A stretch of DNA of 64,000 nt from Prorocentrum cordatum (lineage: Eukaryota; Sar; Dinophyceae; Prorocentrales; Prorocentraceae): assembly GCA_963575745.1 (NCBI GenBank), contig CAUYUJ010012669.1, positions 262,501 to 326,500 of the forward strand, in the 5' to 3' direction. Positions 52,025 through 62,499 of the stretch are shown piece after piece. The notes below the pieces were generated by a model that was not told the origin of the DNA, did not search any database, and saw only the letters and a list, made by a program, of their open reading frames with translations. Each line of letters begins with the position of its first letter. The first letter of the stretch is position 1. A program made the translations under genes and the position numbers.

Positions 52025-52640
52025 CCTTAGCTTGGCTTAGCTAATCTCGTCTTAGCTTAGCTTGGCTTAGCTTAGCTTGGCTTAGCTTAGCTTAGCTTGG
52101 CTTACCTCAGCTTAGCTTAGCTTAGCTTAGCCTAGCTTAGCTTAGCCTACTGTAGCTTAGCGTAGCATAGCATAGCATGGCATAGCATAGCACAGCATAG
52201 CATAACATAGCGCAGTATTGCATAGCATAGCTTAGCATAGCTTAGCATAGCGCCCCCTTAGCTTGGCTTAGCTTTTTCGTCTTAGCTTAGCTTGGCTTAG
52301 CTTAGCTCGGCTTAGCTTAGATTTAGCTTTCGTTTTAGCTTTAGCTTAGATGTAGCTTAGCTTTAGCTTAGCGTTAGCCTAGCTTTAGCTTAGCTTTAGC
52401 TTAGCTTTAGGTTTCGCTGCAGCTGAGCTTTAGCTTAGCTTCAGCTTAGCTTCAGCTTAGCTTTAGCTTAGCTTCAGCTTAGCTTCAGCTTAGCTTCAGC
52501 TTAGCTTCAGCTTAGCTTCAGCTTAGCTTGAGCTTAGCTTCAGCTTAGCTTCAGCTTAGCTTTAGCTTAGCTTCAGCTTAGCTTCAGCTGAGCTTTAGCT
52601 TAGCTTTATATTAGCTTCAGCGTAGCTTTAGCTTAGATTT
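52025..52640. repeat. TTAGC-based satellite (AGCTTAGCTTCAGCT)
   Basis: Over 600 bp of 5-, 6- and 12-bp units of CTTAG, GCATA and AGCTTCAGCTT type. Every unit contains or nearly contains AGCT. Confidence 0.95.
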
Positions 52641-53889
52641 ACTGTTACTACCAATGCTGCTTTCCTAGGGGCTCCAACTCTTAGGTAGGGTCGCACTGGG
52701 ATAATAAGTTTTTTTACCTCGTGACCTTCGCCCACCTCGCGGTCATCACATGCTCTCTCGCTGCCGGAAGCCCGTTCCATCATGATTTTTCCTCTGTCTG
52801 GCGGCTCTGGGACCGTCTGTCTCGCCGTACCCGTTCTCGTCGTTCTCGTCCTCCTTCTCCTCTTCTTCGCCCTCGCCGTCCTCATCTCGGATCATTGGTG
52901 TTTGGTTTTTCTTCCGTTGACGTTCATGGCATTGGCCATTCCACGTCATGGCCGCATCCCTCGTCGTGTGCTCGCACGCGTGACTTCGGCCCCGTCACAC
53001 CGATGCTCTTTCTTCCCAACCATGGACATGCGTGTGGCCCGTTCTGGGATGATTACCGCGCCCTTGTGGTCATCATTTGTTTTCACCAATCACCCCTTTT
53101 CGCCGAGTGGTTGGGGGCGCATTGGCGCAGGACCAACCTTGAGGCGAAGCGAAGCGAACCCTCAAATCTGGCGTGTATCAGTATATACAGGGGGAAAATG
53201 AATCGTTGCACATATTTGTCTGCCGATACATATGTAGAGGGAGGACGTGATACATCAGGATACCATATAGCTCGCCCCCCCCCCCACCACCAGCGCCCCC
53301 CAACGACCATTTTTCTCTTCCTCCTCCTGCTCATCTTCCTCCTGCCCCCTTACATGATACTCGTTTCCCTTCTCTCCGTCATAATCCTGCGTCCACCCAA
53401 CCCTCCCCCAATCACTCCGTTTTGAATGGCAGTAATTGCATGTTTCCTTCATTCTCACCCTCACGATTCCTCCATCATCATGCTCAGCATCCCCATCATT
53501 GTCATGCTGCTGCGTCCTTTTCACTCTCCTCTTGTACTCCTTCTGATCATTTGCGCTTCCTCCTGTCCCATAGCATCCTTATCCTTCTCACTCGTCTCAG
53601 ACCTCACCTCCTCCTCCTCTTCCTCCAGATTTCTTGCTTGTTTTGTTTACCTCGTTCATCTTACGTCCATCGGTCCTCTCTCGATCTTTTTCCCCGTCCC
53701 CCTCTCTGGTAATCCTCCCTCTTCTCCCACCCTGCCTCCTCTTTAGTATCACCCTCATCTTCCCGCGACTTTCCAATCATCCTGTGGTGTTGGGCATTCG
53801 GTTTGAAGAGAGAGCGCCCCGCGCCACTCCTCACTGCACCCACTCCTCCCTCCTCCCATATCTGCCTCTGCTATCCTTAGTCATCAGCG

Positions 53890-53950
<61 letters not shown>

Positions 53951-54114
53951 AAGGCCGCCGCGCGCTCAGGCCATTGATGGAGCATCGGCCTCCAGTCACC
54001 GCCCCCTCGCTCTGCCCGAAAGGCAGGGGACCTCTTGACGATACCCCGCACACCGCCATGCCGCCATGGACGTGCTTCGGAGCGCGGGCGCCGCGCACCT
54101 GCTGAGCACAGGAC
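52641..54114. other. Non-coding, pyrimidine-rich; (CAT)n at 53885-53950
   Basis: C/T-rich low-complexity sequence at 52780-52880, 53290-53420 and 53560-53760. A pure (ATC)n run occupies 53890-53950. No gene recognised. Confidence 0.55.
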
Positions 54115-54970
54115 TCGCTCGCTGACATCAGGAACATGGACGAGCGCATGGCCCAAGCACCTGACCACCAGCCAGACGGCGACGCCGATGCCGAAGCATT
54201 ACGACACGCTGACCATGAACTATTGGACGCTGAGCTTCAACAGCAACATCCTCACGAATACAGAGGGCCAGCACAGGCAGGATCACACCACGCGGCCCAT
54301 GAATTGCCACCAGTGGAACAATTGCACGCCGAACGTGGCTTGCCACACTGCGAAGGACTACTGGACGCTGAGCATCAATCCCAACATCATCACGAACATA
54401 CAGGGCCAGCACATACAGGGCCAGTACGACACGCTGACCCTGAACGACTGGACGCTGAACGTCAATTTCAACATCTTCACGAACACAGAGGGCCAGTACG
54501 TGCGGGACTGGACGCTGAGCTACATCTCCATGAACACAGAGGGCCAGCACATGAAGGATTACGACACGCTGACCCCGAACTACTGGACGCTGGACCACTA
54601 CCTACATACCCAGCTCGCGAAGGACTACTGGACGCTGAGCATCAACTCCAACTTTTTCACGGACATAGAGGGCCAACACATGCAGGAGTACGACACGCTG
54701 ACCCTGGACGACTGGACGATGAACTTCAATCTCAACGTCTTCACAAACACAGAGGGCCAGTACGTGCAGGACTACACCACGCTGCACCTGAACCGCCATC
54801 AGTGGAACAACTGCGCGCTGAACTTGATATGCCACCTGGGCTTAAAGGTCGACATGAACGTGACCCTGGGAACGAACGCCCTGATCATCAATTTCCAGTC
54901 CGACGACCCACCTACTTCTCCTCAAGGCCCATCGAACTCACCGTCATGCTCCTCGCCCTACAGCACCTGA
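54115..54970 (+). CDS. Tandem-repeat protein of unknown function
   Basis: The frame read here has almost exclusively G/C third positions from about 54130, while the overlapping His-rich frame does not, so this is the coding frame. It encodes about seven repeats of some 28 residues with the pattern YDTLTLNDWTLNVNFNIFTN followed by TEGQYV(R/Q)D. A Cys-containing variant (HQWNNC...C) appears at both ends. Alternating polar and hydrophobic residues suggest a beta-rich repeat structure. The entry point is uncertain; an acceptor near 54115 or an upstream ATG at 54066 in another frame are candidates. It probably continues into a short exon near 54990-55059 (EWDMTLQIIDAKTRSLSESI) and then 55241. I do not recognise the family. 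Confidence 0.5.
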
Positions 54971-55240
54971 CGCGCACTGGTGTTCAAAGGGCAGGAATGG
55001 GACATGACGCTGCAGATTATTGATGCGAAGACCCGCTCGCTGAGCGAGTCTATCAACCCAGTCGACGGAAGCTCGAGATTGATCGCGACATCAGCTCTAC
55101 CATCATCCAGACTTTCGACATTGGAAAAAACAGGAAGAAGCCCCACTGGCAACGTGATTCAGGACATTCATGCATGCGCACGTTTATCTTACTGTTTCGA
55201 CCATCTATGGCGATTGTAGCTGAGGATAGGACTCATACAG

Positions 55241-55810
55241 AATGGAACTCAATACGCACAGAACATCAGTGAGCAGGACACCCTGGCCTCACTGGGCATG
55301 TACGGGGCTACGAAGAAGGCTGAACGGAACATCGAGATCAGGCAGTTAGACATTTACGACGAGCATGTCAAGCAGGTAGGTGCCACCACGCAGGAGCACG
55401 AAGGCCACGAGCACGTTACGGACCCCCTCAGGAAAAGCGGCCCCCCAGAGGACAAGAAATGCCTGCAGGGGATAGGGTCGCCAGCTCCGCCCCGCGCGCT
55501 GACGGCCCTAGAAGGACTGTGCAAGCGCGACGCGGGCGGCTCCATGAAGGGTGCCATCGAGGACATCGAGGCGGAGACGGAGATCAGCATGGAAGATATC
55601 CTCGACGCCATCAACTCCGCGCGCCTGGAAAAGTGCTACGACCACGCCAAGACGAAGCTGGTGATCGGCGCGCTAGTCGCGCCCATGTGGGAGGGCCGAA
55701 TCCTAATCAGCCGCGCCCTCGAGGCCGAGGGCCAGGCGGTCCACCGCCGAGACGTGGGCCCAGTGGGCTGGCTCGCGGAGGAGGCTAGAGACGCTCGAGC
55801 AGTGAACCCG

Positions 55811-55811
<1 letters not shown>
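55241..55811 (+). CDS. Unknown protein, probable continuation
   Basis: It opens after ATACAG and reads NGTQYAQNISEQDTLASLG, MYGATKKAERNIEIRQ, LDIYDEHVKQ. At 55375 there is a perfect donor-like CAG|GTAGGT. The frame stays open with strong G/C third positions through SMKGAIEDIEAETEISMEDI, LDAINSARLEKCYDHAK and KLVIGALVAPMWEGRIL, up to a 34-nt T run. It is helical and charged with no signal peptide or known motif. The upstream exon ends ESINP in a compatible phase. It may be one gene with 54115, or two abutting genes. GCAGTGAACC...(T)34...GCTAG could be a ~50-nt intron. Confidence 0.45.

Positions 55812-55812
<1 letters not shown>

Positions 55813-55846
<34 letters not shown>
55813..55846. repeat. 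T34 homopolymer
   Basis: An uninterrupted T run followed by GCTAG. Either an extreme polypyrimidine tract before a 3' splice site or the poly(A) of a minus-strand retrocopy. Confidence 0.9.
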
Positions 55847-55849
<3 letters not shown>

Positions 55850-57344
55850 AGAGCGAGCCTGCAGGCCGCAACGCAGGCCACAGCGGAGAGGAGGCGTTTC
55901 AACGCCGCGTCAATTTCGTTCGAGGCAAAGACCTCCCTGCCAGCAGCGGCACGGTCACGGCCACATACCCTCCCTCCTCCGTCGCGCCTCCCCCCCCCCC
56001 CCCCCCTCGCCGCGTCAGCGCATCCAGAGGAGCTGCGTGAGGTGGGGGCCCCGCCTGAGCATGATGCAACCGCCGAAGAAGAAGCGGCCGAATATCTCAG
56101 CTAGCATTTCGACGCTGCATGGCACGCGCTGCGCAGGAGGCCCCTCCGAGCAGCACCCTGGCAGTCTGGCCCAAGCGGGGCAACGCGAGACAGTCGGCTC
56201 TCTGCGACGGATCATTTTAAATCTGGTTTCATTGTACACCATATCCTGATATCAGATTTTGGTCCTGACGTCGAGGACAAATCATCATCATCATCATCAT
56301 CGTCACCATCGTCATCATCATCATCATCATCGCCGTCGTCATCATCATTATCACTATCAGCACCATCATCATCGCCGTCACATCATCATCACCATCACCA
56401 TCATTGTCTTCATCACTGTCGCCGAATCCGTCTCACTTCTTCATACCTTTCATGGCCCCGTTGGGAGTTCCACCGAAGGCTTCAGTGGGAGACGTTGCAT
56501 GCCGCTTCTCACCCATGTCAGCCCACCTCTCAACAGTAAGTTGCTCCATATTGAGCTCCGCCGACGGCCCCAGTGGAAGGGCCCTCATGCTTCCACCCCA
56601 TCGGGAGGAGGACGCTGAGGGCGAGAGGATTCGGATGTGGAGAAAAGAGAGTGAGGGGGAGGACGAGGAGGAGGAGGAGCGGAGGTGGACTGAGAAGAAA
56701 CGACGACAAGGATGCGCATGATGATGACGATGACGATGACGATGATGATGATGATGATGATGATGAGTACAAGTACGAGTACGAGTACGAGTGCGAACAT
56801 AATCGCAATTACGATGACGACGATAATGGCGACGATGAGGATGATGATGAGGATGATGGTGATAATGCTGATAAAGATGATGATGGGAGATGGAGGAAGA
56901 GCTTCACGCTCTTCGCGCATCTTGCCATCATGTACTTAATCGTGTTCGTGTGGATTCTTACTCTGCCGATGTTTCTTCTTTCGCGAGGCTCCTCCTATAG
57001 CCGCTTTTGGTTTCAAGCTTTACGTGGCGCGCCGCCCGCCACGACCGCCGCCGTCAGCGCAGACCAGCCATGGGGGTTGACTGTGATAGCAAAGCGTGCG
57101 CTTGGGGATCCACGGGCAAGCCGTCTATCCTAAACAAACTTGGCTTCTGCGTCCTCTGCCGAGGCCCCGCTGCCACTGGGGCGAAGACCGGCCACCAACA
57201 CGGGGCGGTGCTGCGCAAGCTGGCCGCGCACCCGACCCAGACGCAGGACAATGAGTTTGCAACCCGCGACCATGCCCAGAAACATATCTACAACAATAAC
57301 GATAGGTTCACAACCACATACAGACACAACCAGCTTTACTTATA
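55847..57344. other. Mostly non-coding, CAT and GAT tracts
   Basis: (CAT)n at 56280-56410, purine and GAT tract at 56600-56890, C18 run near 55990. 57070-57260 has moderate codon bias (SKACAWGSTGKP, GFCVLCRGPAATG) and might be an exon, but no family was recognised. Confidence 0.45.
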
Positions 57345-57620
57345 ACAGAACCATACGACACAACCGTAACCACAACCATAGCCATAGCAAAAGAACACAC
57401 AAACAATCTTCACCAAAATTACCTCGATGCTCATAACGAGAGCCAGATCGAAAACTCACGCCAAAACAAACGCAATGGGCGGAATCACTGCCATGACGTT
57501 CGCTATAACTACAACCACGCACGCAACGACAGCGACCGCAGGAAACGTAAATGTGAAAATCTTGACTTGCAGCCACAACCGCGTGCATCACAATATCGAA
57601 CGTCGCAACCACAACCAAAA
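57345..57620. repeat. ACAACCA-rich tract
   Basis: Degenerate CACAACC/ACGCAAC repeats, probably the intron upstream of the ELMO exons. Confidence 0.65.
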
Positions 57621-57865
57621 GCAACAACCGCAAGGACATTGATTGCATAACCAACACCTTAATCGGCACCGCATCAATGAGCGCATGCGCCACCAGAACA
57701 ATGATTGAATACAGCGTTCAAAGATAATCATGGCAGTAATTCCGCACGCTGGCATCATTGCCAAAACCGCGCAGTGATTTCAAACGAAAGTGCGTGCACA
57801 ATGAAGAACAACATTACTATAGCTGACCAGACTGAGAATCCACGGTCGCGGGCGCAATCTCACAG

Positions 57866-58212
57866 GAGGAGTGGCTGGCGCAGCTGCACCCCGACACGGC
57901 CGCCTCCTGGCGCGCGGACCTGAGGGGCAGGGACGCCCTTCCTCTTGAACGCTCACGCTCTGCGCGGCGCAGCGAACCCGACGGCGGCGGGCGCCCGCGC
58001 CCAGAGGAGACGCCCGCGACGGAGGTCGCTGGGAGCCAGGGCGCGCAGGGCAGCAACGAGACGCCGCGGCCGCGCGAGGCGCCCGCGCCGAGGGGCAGCG
58101 AGCGGGGCTCTCCCGCGGACAACAGGCTGCAGCCCGCAGACAGCGAGCCCAGCGCTGGCGACGCGCGCGCTCTCCACGAGCTGGCCAGCCGCCCGCCGCC
58201 GCAGCTGCGCAG
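57866..58212 (+). CDS. ELMO-domain protein, upstream exon
   Basis: The exon lies between TCTCACAG and GCGCAG|GTCTTGG. It encodes EEWLAQLHPDTAASWRADL followed by a disordered Arg/Pro/Gly/Ser-rich stretch and ends DARALHELASRPPPQLR. G/C third positions are strong throughout and drop at both borders. It ends in phase 2 and joins the exon at 58395 to read QLRRMLGQGQF. The N-terminus of the protein is not seen. The disordered segment is compatible with a regulatory linker preceding the ELMO domain. Confidence 0.6.
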
Positions 58213-58394
58213 GTCTTGGTTTTGGTTTCTGGCTATGGTTTTGTTCCTCTCTCACTGTATGTTCAAAATTAATATTGGTGTATTGTTTTGCTGGCGGTTG
58301 CAATGTCTGATTTGGGTTTTGATCGCTTGAGGATCCAATGGTTTTGGTTATCGCTTTGACCGTGTTTCTGATTCTTGTTTCAATAATGTCCCAG

Positions 58395-58651
58395 GATGCT
58401 GGGCCAGGGGCAGTTCAGGCTCTGCTCCTTGCGCGCGGTGCCCGCGGCGGTGTCCTCTTGCGTGGCGGCGAAGTACGGCGTGTTCTTCGACGTCGCGCGC
58501 GTGCGCTACCAGGCCCTCGACAAGTCGGACTTGGGCGCGGCCTGGCCCGACGCCGCCCTGCGGCCGCTGGCGCCGCTGCGGCTGCAGACGCCAGACCGCG
58601 TCTTCGAGCTCGGCTTCGGCGCCCGCCTCGCGACGGACTTCCGGGGCGCAG
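58395..58651 (+). CDS. ELMO-domain protein, domain exon (partial)
   Basis: The exon lies between GTCCCAG and GGCGCAG|GTTGGG. It encodes MLGQGQFRLCSLRAVP, CVAAKYGVFFDVARVRYQAL, LGAAWPDAALRPLAP and finally DRVFELGFGARLATDFRGAG. The last segment matches the ELMO/CED-12 signature W--(I/L)GF----(P/A)-TDFRG-G. ELMO domains act with Rho- or Arf-family GTPases. The domain should continue with 'LLGL--L', but none of the three frames to 59000 contains it, so the 3' exons are distant or lost and the gene may be a fragment. Exit is in phase 1. The 182-nt intron upstream is GT-AG. Confidence 0.6.
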
Positions 58652-59090
58652 GTTGGGCGGTCGAGAGAGCGGGCGGGCGGGGCCCAATTGCGGCGGTGGC
58701 GAAGACGGGGCCGCCCCCCGCGGACGGCGAGCCCTCCCCGACGCGCTCGTTGTCGGCCGTCCGTTGGGATTGCCCCACAAGCGCTATTCGGTGCTGGAAC
58801 CCGTGGGGGGCGGAGGTCAATCCGTTCCCTTCGGTTGACAAGTATGTTTTTGCTTGCGCTTTCTTTGTAGACCACACTACCCCCTATAGATCATGCTGTT
58901 CCGCCCGTTTCAGGGAGGGCAGAAAAAAAGAGAAGGGGGAGGTTAGGGGTGGGCCGAGGAGGGCGAGGAGAAGGGCGAGGGGAACCAGGAGGAGGAAGAG
59001 GACGAGGAGGAGCGAACCATAATATATATATATATATATATATATCAATACGCAAATGGAAAGAGGGCGACAGGAACGAGGATAATGCAG

Positions 59091-59218
59091 ACGGCGAGGA
59101 GGGGCGGCTCAAGCAACGCAAAGTCACACTCCGCGCAGACGGGGCCCGCTCCTACAAGCTCCGCGTTGACGGCGTGGCCCGCGACTGGGTCGTCCACATG
59201 CAGAAGCGCATGAAGGCC
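59091..59218 (+). CDS. ISXO2-like transposase-related protein, exon a
   Basis: It encodes EEGRLKQRKVTLRADGARSY and KLRVDGVARDWVVHMQKRMKA. The 'TDGARSY' Asp and the 'VVH-QKR' stretch are what I recall from dinoflagellate proteins related to ISXO2/IS1595 DDE transposases. The start is taken after ATGCAG at 59090 but could be at CGACAG a little upstream. The end GCC|GTTGGT gives a phase-0 join to 59412. Earlier exons with the first catalytic Asp were not found. It lies about 440 bp after the ELMO exon on the same strand. Confidence 0.5.
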
Positions 59219-59411
59219 GTTGGTGTTTGTTTGTGTGTGGGTGGGTGGGTGGGGGAGGGGAAGGTGGCCATCCCTCGCCGACGCCGATTGCGGGGGTGTC
59301 CTTTATCTGCCAGAGTCAATTGGCTCGGCCACTTGATCAGAGGTACGATGTGGGCATTGTCAGAGTCAGCGCAGGCAAAGGACAGTCGGCCCCTTTTGCC
59401 GCTCCTCGCAG

Positions 59412-59708
59412 GTGAACGGCAAGTACGCATGCGTGAAGCCAGCCTTCACGAAGATCAGGTATCACAACCTTGCAGACAATGGATGCTTCAACAAGAACAA
59501 GCGCGCCTGGGTGAAGTGCGGGACCCAGATCATTGATCGCGTCTGGGGCGGGTTGAGGCGCCACCTTGGCCCTGGCCGCAAGGTGAACTCCCGCGCGCTG
59601 GCAAACAGAGCGAGGTCCTTCCAGTGGCGCTACTGGAACAAGGGCGAGGGCCCGCGGGCGCAGACGGGCAAGATGCTGACCGCTCTGTTCCGGCAGCAGC
59701 ACGAGTGA
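59412..59708 (+). CDS. ISXO2-like transposase-related protein, last exon
   Basis: It opens after CTCGCAG and ends QQHE-TGA. It encodes VNGKYACVKPAFTKIRYHNL, then RAWVKCGTQIIDRVWGGLRR, ALANRARSFQWRYWNKGEG and TGKMLTALFRQ. GTQIIDR-W--LR followed by 'R-R--Q--YW--G' is the C-terminal pattern of this family. The Asp of IIDR sits where the third catalytic acid would be. G/C third positions are strong and the frame is clean. The phase-0 intron (59219-59411) contains GTGGGTGGGTGGG. It could be a domesticated transposase gene or an intron-bearing element copy. Confidence 0.6.
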   Translation: MNGKYACVKPAFTKIRYHNLADNGCFNKNKRAWVKCGTQIIDRVWGGLRRHLGPGRKVNSRALANRARSFQWRYWNKGEGPRAQTGKMLTALFRQQHE

Positions 59709-60030
59709 GCGAGCGCATCTGTCGCGGCAGAGGCATTGAATGTCTCCGTCTCACGCGCCACCTACCTTGGCCCCGCGCTGCTTCCCGCGCGGCGAAATGT
59801 TTGGCCAGCGCAGCGAGAGTGCCCGAGCGATATGTGTGCGGACGTGAATATTAATTCTAAGGCCGTCAAAACAGCGCACGTCTGGGCCCCGCTCCACTCG
59901 CTCCTCCGCCTCGCTGCCTCGCTTGAAATTCCAGGATGCCGCAGCAGTTTCTGGCTCAACTGGCATCGACTGCAGCCTGCGCCAACGATCAGGCTGGCCG
60001 ACCAGTGCGCCTCGATACCGCTCCTTAGCC

Positions 60031-62207
60031 ATGCCTTCCAAGGCGGCGATGGGGGCGGCGAACGTGCCGGCGCAGGGAATGAAGGGCTTAGGTATTTGGT
60101 TGGAACACCCCAACCACACGAACGACAAGCTCGCGGAGGTGTGGAATCACGCCAAGGCCAAGGATAATCCTGTCGCCCTCGGCAAGCCCGACGTGGGCGG
60201 TGACTTGGGCCGCGACCCCGTCGGGACCGCATCCTTGTTCGATTTGCCGATCGAGCATTGGAACTACAGGCCGAGGCAGCATATCAAATCCGTCTTCGAG
60301 GTGATCACTGACGCGCCTGGGATGGAAGCAGCGGCGTGGGATGACGCGAAGAAGATGGTGGCGGAGGGCAGGTGCAAGGACCTGCCGCCCCCTCTCGGCC
60401 ACAATGACACAGAGGACGAGCTGCCTTGCACTATGCACGTGCTGATTTGCAAGAACCCTGCAGACCCAGAACCGCACGTCATCCTGAAGCACTTCACGTT
60501 TCTCGGCAATGGGCGCACCATGGCCGAGATAAAGGGCGAACTCATCATAGGCGACGCTTGTGCGATCGATTTCAGGCCAGATAGTTTCGACAGGTTGCGC
60601 ACTTTCCAGATCGTGCTCGAGCGGATGGGTGGCCTGCTGTCTCGCCATTGGAGGCGCGGGCGCCCAAGCTCGCTGCGCGGGCCTGTCGACGAGGGCGACG
60701 CGGCGCAGAAGCAGAAGGAGTTCGGCGACGCGACGCAGCATATCAAGGACGAGGCGCCGCTCGCGAACTGGACTGGCGAGCAGTTGCTGCGGGCGGAGCA
60801 AGAGCGCTGCAACCCAGCACCCCCGATCGCCAACGTGAAAAAGGAGTTTGTCAACAAAGGGCTCCAGATCCTCAATGACAGAGACCACTTCGCTGCCAAG
60901 GAGACGTACTACCCCTTGCTGAAGGGAGACATACGCAAAGAGTACATGCCAGTCGTCGACAGGATCATCCGCACACTTCCCGGCAACGCCGCCCTCCTGA
61001 TTGGCGAGGCCAAGTTTGGCAAGACGCCGTTGATGTACATCATGGCCATGGCGTTGGCCAGGTGCCGCGCCGACTGCGTGGGCGAGCAGCGCGGCCGCGC
61101 GGTCGCCGCTCCCGCCGTTCGCGTTGCCTCGGAGATGGACTTCTGCAGAGGAGAGGTCAGAGGTCTTGGACGGGGCGGTCGTTGTGCTTCCGAGCCAGGC
61201 TCGGAAGCGCCATGAAATCCTTCTTCAGATCTCCACGAAGGTTGGCGAGACTTGGGCGCCCTGCACGTTCGACGACGGCGACGTGGCCGACCAACGGCCG
61301 CGCGCGTTGAATGCGTTCTTCGACCCGACGCAAGTCGAAGCGAACGTCTACGCGCTGGGGCGCGGCCAAGTTCAAGAGGCATCAAGCTCGTTTCGGCGGC
61401 GATAACGAGTGCCATGCCGAGAGCGAGCCGCAGCAGACTGATTGGCTCCTCGCCGCGACTTCTGGCGAGAAGGAGAAGTGCACCACGGCCTACTTGGCGG
61501 CGATGATCAAACCCGCCTTTTCCAAAGAACTTGTCTCTCAGCAACACCGGCGCGATGCTCAAGCGTTGCGGCATCTTACTGAGCGCGAAGTGCAATGCGT
61601 ATGTCCGCCCGGCTGGCACGGTCGCGCTCGTGATGAAGCTTCCTCTCATGGGTGGCCACATCGCACCTGGGGATGGCAAGTGCCTCCAGAACTTCCAGCG
61701 CAGCGCTGCGAAGCGCAACCAGGAAGAATTCGACAATCTCCTGGCGTTCGAGAAGCGCGACATCTGAAGCTGATGGCGGAGGCCAAGCAGGAGTTCAAGG
61801 GGGGCGGGGGCGATGCCGCCGAACAGCCCGCACAAGAGCCAGCGCAGCCCGCTGCCCTTGCCAACCCCGCCGACGCGGGGATTGACGCGGCCGCCCAGGA
61901 GATGGAGGCGAACCAGGACGAGGAGGGCGTCATCGGCTACGGTGGCGACATGGAAGCACCTTGCGAGGCGATCCCAGCCGCCCCCGCGAGCGCCGTGGCG
62001 AAGGCGGAGGCTTGCGTCTGGGCGCGCAAGCTGATGGCCGGCCACGGGGTCACCATCGACTTGGACAGGACGCCTTCTCCGAAACAGCCCCGCGTCGATG
62101 TCGGGAGTCGCGCGAAGGGTGATAACGAGAAGCTCGATCGCTTGGTCGATGAGTCCGCGTCGGAGATTCAGGGCGGGGCTGCTGCCAGCTCTGCCTCAAG
62201 CCTCTGA
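60031..62207 (+). pseudogene. Frameshifted P-loop NTPase (helicase-like)
   Basis: The first frame (60031-61215) starts MPSKAAMGAANVPAQ. It reads IEHWNYRPRQHIKSVFEVI and ALLIGEAKFGKTPLMYIM, where GEAKFGKT at 61003-61026 (residues 325-332) is a Walker A motif. Sequence homologous in style then continues in a second frame (WAPCTFDDGDVADQRPRAL at ~61255, Walker-B-like), a third (RWGAAKFKRHQARFGGDN, ~61350) and a fourth (NTGAMLKRCGILLSAKCNAY, 61531-61767). The last 150 codons are an acidic Ala/Glu-rich tail ending 62207. I recall a large dinoflagellate family with this order that looks SF3-helicase-like and mobile. With three or more frameshifts this copy is probably dead, unless short introns were missed. 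Confidence 0.55.
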
Positions 62208-62499
62208 GGGAGTTCGGCGGCCTCTGAGAGAGTTCGCCAGCTTGCTTCGCGAGGGCGTTGCTGCCGCAGTTGGCTCGGGCACCGATGGGGCGCGCGCCGC
62301 CGAGGTGGCGCGCGCCCCTGTGCCCCTGATGCGGCGCTAGCCCGCGCAATCGCCCCTCGCAGATCTCTTATCGATCCCAGATTCACGCGCGTGTCACGCG
62401 GCTTCATCGAGAACAAGTGATGCGTCGCCGTCGCTTACCTGTCGCCTCCCTCTCAGCGCCCGCCCCTGTGCTTTCAAAAACAAAACAAAAAGCAATCGC
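62208..62499. other. Downstream flank of the NTPase gene
   Basis: About 290 bp with no gene. It may include a 3' UTR. Confidence 0.4.

Noticed and set aside
54136-55023. His-rich repeat ORF (DAEHQ...HEHRGPAHAG)
   Set aside because: Its third codon positions are A/T-rich, while the overlapping YDTLTL...TEGQ frame has G/C-rich third positions like every other real exon here.
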